Shown here in pieces: positions 49,201 through 58,200 of a DNA stretch of 64,000 nt; the first letter of the stretch is position 1, and each line of letters starts with the position of its first letter. This stretch comes from Phalacrocorax aristotelis. Taxonomy: Eukaryota > Chordata > Aves > Suliformes > Phalacrocoracidae. The stretch spans positions 78,548,090-78,612,089 of the forward strand of contig NC_134311.1 in NCBI RefSeq assembly GCF_949628215.1, given 5' to 3'. A program made the translations under genes and the position numbers. The notes below the pieces were generated by a model. That model worked only from the letters and a program-made list of their open reading frames with translations, searched no databases and had not been told where the DNA came from.

Positions 49201-52200
49201 TTTTCCATATCTCACAACTCGCTCAAGGACAGGGATTGGGTGGTCTCTATTTCATTTATGACTTGTTCCTCCTCTCCTTGTGACGGCTCTGCTTTTTCAT
49301 CATCCCGTTCTAAACGAGTTGACATCCGTTTCCAATATTTCTTCTTGCGTATGGGGGCAACTGATACTGGTACGGGTTTATTTTCTGAACCAGTTCCCGT
49401 ACTTGTTGGGGTTTGAGTGGCTGCAGTGCCTGTCCTCAGGGCTGGAGTGACTACAGTGCCAGTCACTTTGCATTTCAATCCAGAGACATTATCTTCCCCT
49501 TTGGGGCACTGAATACTGTAGAGAAGGGCTCAGTATGCATGGGCCAGGCCCCAGCATGTCGGCAAGGTAGCGGACGCCCACAGTGAGGAGAGTTAACCCC
49601 TTCTCCGCCAAAACCAGCACAGCAACACGTACCAAAGAGCCTACAGTCTTCAGAGGAAAGAGGAATTTACGTGCAGCTCTAATAACAGTGACACCCCTAC
49701 GGAAGCATTCTTCTTTCAGGTTAAAAAAAGGATAATTTCCAAAGTTGAGGAAAACAGCTGTTTGGGAAATGCCTAGCATATCACTGCCACCTCTAGTTAT
49801 CATTGACCAGAAAACAGAAGTTAACTCTACAGCAGAAATATAATGCAGAGCACATGCTGCATTATATGGGACAGAGTGACTTACATGGCTGGCAACCGAT
49901 TCGGCTAACTATGAGTCAAAAGTTGTCCCATAATACAGCATAACACAGGAAGCTAGTCAAGATACTCAGCCTCTGCACACAGTAAACATAAGGAGGAGTT
50001 AGCCAGGACATCGTGGCACTGACAGATTATCTTTGTAAAGGTAATGGCAGCATGAGCCACAGAGCTGTCCAACACGACAGCAGCTCTTCGATATTAACCT
50101 CTTCTCAAACAGGGTGGCACAACATAAACAGACGTGACAACAGGCACTGTAAATGATGTTTTTTAGTAATGTTTGCTGCTTTAGGTACTGGAGGATGACC
50201 AATCATCTGCACACGCCTCACGAAGGTAAAGTCACAGCCTAAAAGGTTCTATTATCAGTTAAGAAACTAAAGTGTCAGGGGGACAACCTGCAGAATTGTT
50301 GCAGTGAGATAAACACAAACTAACAAACCAGTGAACTTTTTCTCCTTATGTTGTTGCAACTTATTAATTACTGACCCTAAAATTCTTTTCCTGTTGGCCT
50401 CGACAGATGTGTTCCTCACTTGTACCAGGCAGAGAATTCAGCTCCAAATATTTCAGCTAAAAGTGGAGCTTCAGACTAGATATTAGGAAATATTTCTTTA
50501 CCAAGGGGGAGGTCAAACCCTGGAGCAGGCTTCCTAGAGGTGGTCAATGCCCCAAGCCTGTCAGTGTTTAAGTGGCATTTGGACAATGCCCTTGTACATC
50601 ACGCTTTAACTTTTGGTCACCCCTGAAGTAGTCAGGCAGCTAGGTGATCATTGCAGGTACCTTCCAACTGAATTATTCTACTCTATTATTTAATAATAAA
50701 AAACCAAAGATCTTTAATCATATAACATTTACAGAAGAGAACACTTTTCTGAAGCATGGCTTGGCACTTTTGGGGACAAGTGGTGAAGACGACATGGGTA
50801 GGAAAGGGAAGGGAGTTTCCACTTTTCCCCAACCACAGAAAGCTGTTTAAGTCCGGACTTAGTCTGTCATAAGCAACAGCTATTTCATTAATTAAGCCAC
50901 CTGCAGAGCTATTAAACACTCACCTAGACTTGTAGGTTTTATGAGCACATCGAGCACATCATAGAAAGGTAGGCTTTTCAGTTGAACATCGGGATGAACG
51001 GGTGGAATCGGAGGGGACGGCTGCTGCATTTCAAAGTGGGGCTTAGTGTCTTGGAGGAGCACAGAACTGACAGGCGAGGAAGGAGACTGAGGTGTGACCG
51101 AAGTAGAAGGGAGTGGGTGAATGCCAGCAACAGCCAAATCAGGCTCGACAGATGAGCTGTTGTCCAAATTGAAAACTGCAGGTTTTATAGCTGGTAAGTC
51201 TGAAAGTCCTTCAATCGTCCTTGGGTACCGACGCCTATAGAGTTCTCGGATTTTTATCTGAACTGCTGGGCTGCAGCCGCTCTTCAGTAAGTGCAGTGCC
51301 CTCATCAGGAGGTCATGTTTCCGCCCACTTTTATTACGTCCAGCAAACCCCAACAACACTTGTAGTTCAGAAACACGAAAACTTGATACCATATTCTAGA
51401 AAGACAAGAGAGAGAAGCACAGGTGAATGAACAGTACCCTGTTTAGGCCTTTTTGAGGGGCATGGTGAAGCATCTGAACTTCCATCAGTCCAGTTTCATG
51501 CTTGCCATATTAAGAACTACCCATACCCTTACTCGACACAAGGCTACAGTTAAATCCAGGAAACAAAGTGTCCAGGATCAAGGTTCAGTTTGGTCATGTT
51601 ACTAATTTCAAAGACTTCTAATTGTTTCCATGCTTAAGCAACAGCAACAACAACATCTTAATGCAACCCATGCAGTGCTATCTTAAATTCACAGTCAGAA
51701 GTGTGAGCTCTAACATAAAATATCTGTCTCACTTCATGAAACAAAATCAGATGGATCAGTATTATCAACTGTCTTCCAACACATTTTAATAAAATAAAAT
51801 AAGCAACTGTAAGTTCTGCAGCATTTATTCTGAAACATTATTTTGGACAGCATGTTAAAAACATGCATGGACAGACAGGCACATCAGGTTTCACTCTTGA
51901 AAGGACAGCACAGCAAGGGGACACTTTTTAAAAAGCTACATCATATCATACTAACGAACTGTTTAACGAACATAATTGATTCTTCTAGAACATCACAGAA
52001 AACTTCCTGTCCTTTTCATATCACATTCTGGTACAAAGATCTCTTCAAACGAAACAATACTATTTACTTGGTTATCAGAGTTAGTTCAATCCTGTCTTCC
52101 ACAACTATGAAGTTCATAAGCAGAAAGATTCTCAAAAAAAACCAAACCAAACAAGAAGTAGCAATCTTCTCCAACCATTACTACAAACAGGTAACTTAGC

Positions 52201-55200
52201 ATAGGCACATCGTGTCCATTTTTGTGAGCAAGCTTTGAGAGAGGTATAAAATCATCCAGAATTCTTTTAACCAACTTCCTTCCCATTTCTGTGGGACTCT
52301 TCCACTGTAACAAGGAGATTATGTTTTAAAGATGAAAGAACATCTGACTTCAATCTGTACTGCTGTACCGTACCAATTCCAGGCCCAAGGACTGGCAGAC
52401 AAAGGCCCTAACAGGAAGTATGAAGTAGTAGACATCTGGGATCATAAAAGAAATTTTTAAAACCAGTTCAAAAGTACATTGTTGACTTTTAAATTAGTAG
52501 TCCAATATCCAACATTTAAAGCTTTGGGCATTGATTTCAGAGGGGATACAACTCAAAATGCAATGTTTTTGTTTCACCTTCCCTAATCCTTACTATAGTC
52601 ACAGCATTTACATCCACATATCCTAACACAGATCTGACCTTAGCTGAAGTTTTAACATTATGCTACAACCATGCAGTCAGCCACAAAATAAGAAGTCTGA
52701 ACTCCCCCTGTGCCCCCAGCTGCTTGCTCCCTCTTCTCTCCTTTATGTTGAGAAAATCATTTCTACAGTAAGACAGACGAGGGAATTGAGCCAGATGACA
52801 GCTGAACTTGCACTGTTACAAGACAGCAGGAGCAAGCAATCAGGACCTGCCTTTTCAAGGACCACATTATTCGTGCATATCAAAACAACCATCTAAAATA
52901 CTGTGGTAGTACTCTCAGGTGACACACCCCTTCCTCACTGTTGAAGAGAAGAGGTTATCCTATTTCAGACACTGAATTTCAACACTTCCAGACAGCCAGT
53001 TTGGGTATAGCAATGCTTCTATCAAGTAGCTATCAGGAAGCAGCCTTCAAACTGGTATTCCCCCAACACCCTACCTATAAACGCACCACGGATAATTGCC
53101 AGTGAAAGCAGTGTCACACGAGGCTTTGAGTGGCTTGCCCTAACCTCTGAAGAAGAAACCAACAGTAGATGCCACCTTAATTCCATCCCAGCAACTTCCC
53201 TCAACAGCAAAAGGACTCAAGAAAAGAGGAGATTGAGACAGAACTCCATCTACTTTGCCAGCTGCTGGAGAAGATTAGTTTCCACCTGACATTCTCCTGC
53301 TACTTTTCCTTAGTCTCACAGTCAAACAGGGTGACAAAAATAAAGTGTTTTCAGTATTCATTAAAAAATGGCTTGAAGTACTATAACAGTTCTATAGTCA
53401 CACTAGATAAAAGAAATTACGTCAGAAGATTATACCGATATTCAAGAATTTACCAAGAACTTCATGTTGTGTTCTTCCATGGATAGTTGCACAAGCTTGA
53501 CAGCAACGTCAGCTCCTTTATTTCAGATGCAGGCAGTAAGCATTATTCTGGATTCCATCATCAGAATGCAAATGAATAAAATAATCCTTTACATGAAGAT
53601 TAAGGAAACGGCGTGTATTGCAAAATACTGTCTATTACCCTGCCTGCTGCCTTCTGTGCATTCCTGCAAGTTAATCAAGGTGAAATGTGCAGTCAGTCAT
53701 GCCTTGAAACAGCTAATGTTTTAGTGGAAATTCCACAAACTAGCATTTTGTTACAAGATGGATTTTATTTTATTAGAAGACACAGGCTGGCTTCAGTACC
53801 ATAGTCAGCAAGATTTTAAATTGACACCTCCATTAAAAATGCTTGGAAGTATAAAAAACAACAGTTTTGTCCATCAATGCAAAAATCTTGCATATGCTTT
53901 TGAAAGAAGTCTTGCAAAAACTGAGTTCTACTGGAGGTAATTAAACAATGGCATTTTAATATTTTCTCCCTAAAGCTGATTCCACATTCCCTTTAATGCA
54001 ACAACCAACATATGAATGAAAATACAGCTAGTCTGATCTACATGTTTTAGCTTATTACTTCATTTACAGCTATATCAGAGTGGACGTTCGTTATAATCAG
54101 CAAGGTTTTATGGAGGCATGACATATGATTACAAGCATTTATACTCACAGTGCAAGACACGATATTAATTCCAACAAACCCTACCAAGTTATTTTCTTTT
54201 GGGGTTCAAGCAATACTGCAGAAGGCTGCAGCCTAGCTATTAACATGCTTTTCACATCACTGAATTAAGATTAGACATTCAAGTTGTGTCATGTAAATGC
54301 CATCAATTTCCTCTTGAGAAGTTCTTTACAGCTGCACAGCCCAATAAAAAGCTTTTTTAACTCAGAAGACCAAAGCCATTTTATTTTTAATGTTTCTCCA
54401 TGAACACAAAGAGTAGTTTGACAGAACTTGAAGGAAGGAAATCAGACTGGGTAACTGAAGTACTTTTATATTCCAGAAACATTTTTTCTGCTGAAATTTG
54501 TACTTGAAAGTCATAAGAAGCTTCACAGGTTTTTTTGTTTCTTATTGTTAAACTATAGCAACTATGATTCATAAGCAGAAATATTGTTCTATCTAAAGCA
54601 TTAAGCCATAGGTGTATCTGGAATGGCATTCATTTCACAGGGATGATGATGTTAAGGAGACCAGGATATGCTGACACACCACTCAAATTAAGGGCAGGCC
54701 TATTTCAGAGCAAATTAAGGCATCAAACATATCTCACACAAGAGGTACGTGATTATCTACACCCCCCCCGACAAAGCCACCTGCAATTTTAACAATCATT
54801 GTACTATACATATATGAATTAAAGGTAACCAAGAATGCCTATTAATTCCTGACATGTCTACAATAAGCACTGACGACTGTAGCTTCTAGGGCAACCGCAA
54901 GTGCTCAAGTAGTGAACCCTGCACTTGAACCTGCAGAAGCAATTCAAGTTGACTCCCAAGTTCTAGTCAGTCTCCACCACAGAGCTCTGCTTCAGCCCCA
55001 CTGGCTTCCAGATGTTTTCTGGCATGTCTGAAGGCTATATCGGGAAGGGACACAGCAAGGACCAACCCCACAAACCCTCGCTCCTGACTTTAAGCCCTTT
55101 TCTAGACACTTATAGCAGAGAAGCACGTGTGACATCTTTTGCAATAAATCGCATACATGCTGATTTACAGTAGGCTAGAAACGTGTAATACTGGTAAGAA

Positions 55201-58200
55201 AGAGCAACTTGTGCCTTGGGATGGTTGAGGACCTGTATGCTGACCCTAAAGACAAAAATAAACATATTCTAGAAACTAATGGAACAACAGATAAAGAACT
55301 GCAAATCCTGGGGAAGAACGAAGATGTCACCAGTTAAATCTGTGTAAGTAGTACAGCAAAGCAAGAGCAGCTCTGAGGAACACACCAGCTGGCGCACACA
55401 GCATGACCATCAGGTCCTCAGTATTACGGGGATTTTTTGTTGGACTAACTCTAGCCTGGCTCCTAAAGTAGGCATTAGTCAAAGTTGCATGCACTTAATA
55501 TAACTGAAAATCCAAAATCAAATACTTGTGTTCATTTCACACAAGACACTCAAAACAAAGCTTGTCCCATTTCACTGCAACCTCATTTTTTAAGTACCCT
55601 AAACTACATTATCTCCTTCCTCACTCAATCACTGTATCTCAGCATGGTCATTAACTGTTAATTATTCTACCTAGAACAAACCTCTAAGGTACCACAATAA
55701 GCCTCACTGGTCTGAAAAACAGAGTATACATCCAGGAAGAACAGGGAAATAATGTACAGATACCAGATAACAGTATATTATCAGATGTTATCTTATTTAA
55801 TATACTCAATGTTAACTGCAACCAGAAGATCACTACATCACCAAACTTCTCAATATCTATTATGTCCATCATTTTAAGTTTACCCCAGATCAACATGCAA
55901 AATTTACTTCCTATATCAAACAGGACCGCGTCCAGGCGGGGGGCGAATGTCTCCAGGGAAGGGACCCCACAGCCTCTCTGGGCAGCCTGTGCCCCTGCTC
56001 TGGCACCCGCACAGCAAAGGGGTTTCTCCTCATGTTCAGGTGGAACTTCCCGTGTTCCAGCTTGTGCCCGTGGCCCCTTGGCCTGGCGTTGGGCACCGCT
56101 GAAAAGAGCCCGGCCCCATCGCCCTGACACCCGCCCTTCAGATATTTATAGGCATTGATGAGATCCCCCCTCAGGCTTCTCTTCTCCAGGCTAAACAAGC
56201 CCGGGTCTCTCAGCCTTTCCTCACAAGGGAGATGCTCCAGGCCCCTGAGCATCTTGGTAGCTCTCGGATGGACTTTTTCCAGTAGCTCACTGTCTTTCTT
56301 GACCTCGTAGGCCCAGAACTGGCCTCACTAGGGCAAAGTAGAGGGGGAGGAGAACCTCCTTTGCCCTGCTGGCCACGCTCCTTTCCATGCACCCCAGGAC
56401 ACCGTTGGCCTTCTTCGCCCCCAAGGGCATGGTGCTGGCTCAGGGTCACCTCGCTGCCCCCCAGCACCCCCAGGGCCTCTCAGCAGAGCCACTTTCCAGT
56501 GGGTCACCCCCAACCTGTGCTGGGCGGGGGGTTGTTCCTCCCCAGGAGCAGGACCTTGCACTTGCTCTTGTTGAATTCCATGAGTTTCCCTTCGGCCCAG
56601 ATCTCCATCCTGTCCAGGTCTCGCTGGATGGCAGCACAGCCTTCTGGTACATCAGCCACTCCTCCCAGCTTGGTGTCATCAGTGAACGTGCTGAGGGGAC
56701 GCTCTGTCCCATCATCCAGGTCATTGATGAATATATTGAACAGGACTGGACCCAGCACAGACCCCTGGGGAACACCACTAGTGACAGGCCTCCAACCAGA
56801 GTCTGCCCTGTTGATTGTGATCCTGTGAGTTCTGCCCACCTCACTGTCCACTCATCTAACCCACACTTCCTAAGCTTGCCTAAGAGGGTGTCATGGGAGA
56901 CAGTGACATCTGAATCGCACAACTTCAGTACTGGCTGTGCAAGAGCAAAAATTAAAAGTGGGACTTGCTTTCAGCATTTATAAACCCCGATTTTCCAGGA
57001 AGTTTTGTGTAATCTCCCCTTCCACATAGGACATATGAGCCCACTTCCATCTCTTCTCTCTAAAATGAGGTTTTTCTCCCTCTGCAACAGCCATGAAACT
57101 CACCTGTAGTGTCACACAAATTACAGGCAAATGAATATGCCTGCGCCAAAACTAAAGATCCCCCCCTCAGATGGAACACATTACTTCAAAACACAGTTAA
57201 AAACAGCTTCAGCCTCATAGTTTGTAATCTTCTAAACTAGGGATCTGCAACGTTTCAAGGACAGCGTGCACTCCTATTTCCAAATAAGCTATCACTTATT
57301 TCCAAATTCGAGTCAGGATGCCAGCAGAAATGTATGGGACCCAAGAGATGTCTTCTTTCTCTCCCTGAGAATAGGTTATTTATTATTACTTATCTGCAGT
57401 ATTTTGCTGTATGCAAACCACAGCTTCAAGCCAAATCTCTGAGTTCGGAATTTGTTGGGAGCTGGAATTGTTCTTCCTCACAGATGGCTCTCAGAAGGAG
57501 CCACAGTTCCCCACTCCCAGGCCAATTCTGTTCAAAAACATGTTTACATGCCATCTCTGGCCTCCACACCAGATTGCTGACTTCTGTTCCACGTCCATCT
57601 ATGTCAAAGGGATTACACAGGCATTCATTGGACTGCTCATGAATGAGGATTATGGATAAAAGTATGAGCCACATTTAAAAAAAACATACCTATGAAGAGC
57701 AGGTCTGGAAAGTGTCTCTGAAAAATACAAGAAAGATACAGTTGTGCTCACCACATCTTCTCAGCAACTCCCTGATATTCCAGAAACTGGTGACCTACAG
57801 ATTTCAATAAACACCACTAATTCATTAAGGGTTAGTCCGAAGGTCTGGAACGATAAGCCTTTTACTGAACGTTTTGACCAATATCTTGAAGAGCAGTGAC
57901 TGTGGTTACGGCTACTTCTGAATCCTTTAACAAAACTAAAGGTTTCCAAAAGGCACGATGTAACAGCAGGTTCCTTTGAGTCTCTTTGTTGTCTTTCGCT
58001 ATAGCCTCCGAGTTATAACCCTTCGGTCATAGCTCCCCAGAATTTTTACTCTGAAGATTGAGAGGATGGCAGGGACAGTACTAACAAATATTAAAATGAT
58101 CCTTCACCCTGAGAATAGAAAAATCTCACCCTGCATGTTTCCCTCAAAAACAGGATTTAAGAGAAAACCCTGACCTCCTGCCTTTAATCAGTTCCTAACG

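Larger units (their letters stand above)
45746..49621 (-). mobile_element. ERVL-like endogenous provirus, internally deleted
   Basis: Minus orientation. The right end (49621) begins TGTGCTGG and the left end (45746) begins TGTCGTGG on the plus strand, so the element is bounded by TG...CA termini. In element order it has a short 5' LTR remnant, gag-like frames, an aspartic protease with DTGA, an incomplete reverse transcriptase, a long RNase H frame, only the zinc-binding start of integrase, and a 3' LTR. No env was seen. The RT catalytic loop and the integrase core are deleted, and frames are broken, so it is defective. No exact target duplication was found (CACAC on one side, GCAAC on the other). 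It lies in PIAS2 intron 2 in the same sense. Confidence 0.88.
45123..50923 (-). other. PIAS2: PIAS2 intron 2
   Basis: About 5.8 kb, of which two-thirds is an ERVL-like provirus (45746-49621). An old CR1 tail lies at 50450-50690. The remainder is unrecognised. Confidence 0.7.

Noticed and set aside
45741..49626. 5-bp target duplication around the provirus
   Set aside because: Flanks read CACAC and GCAAC, only partly alike; no exact duplication can be claimed.
51221..51392. ATG at 51392 as the PIAS2 start
   Set aside because: An AG acceptor and an in-phase Asn codon precede it, and exon 1 at 60439 supplies the conserved N-terminus.
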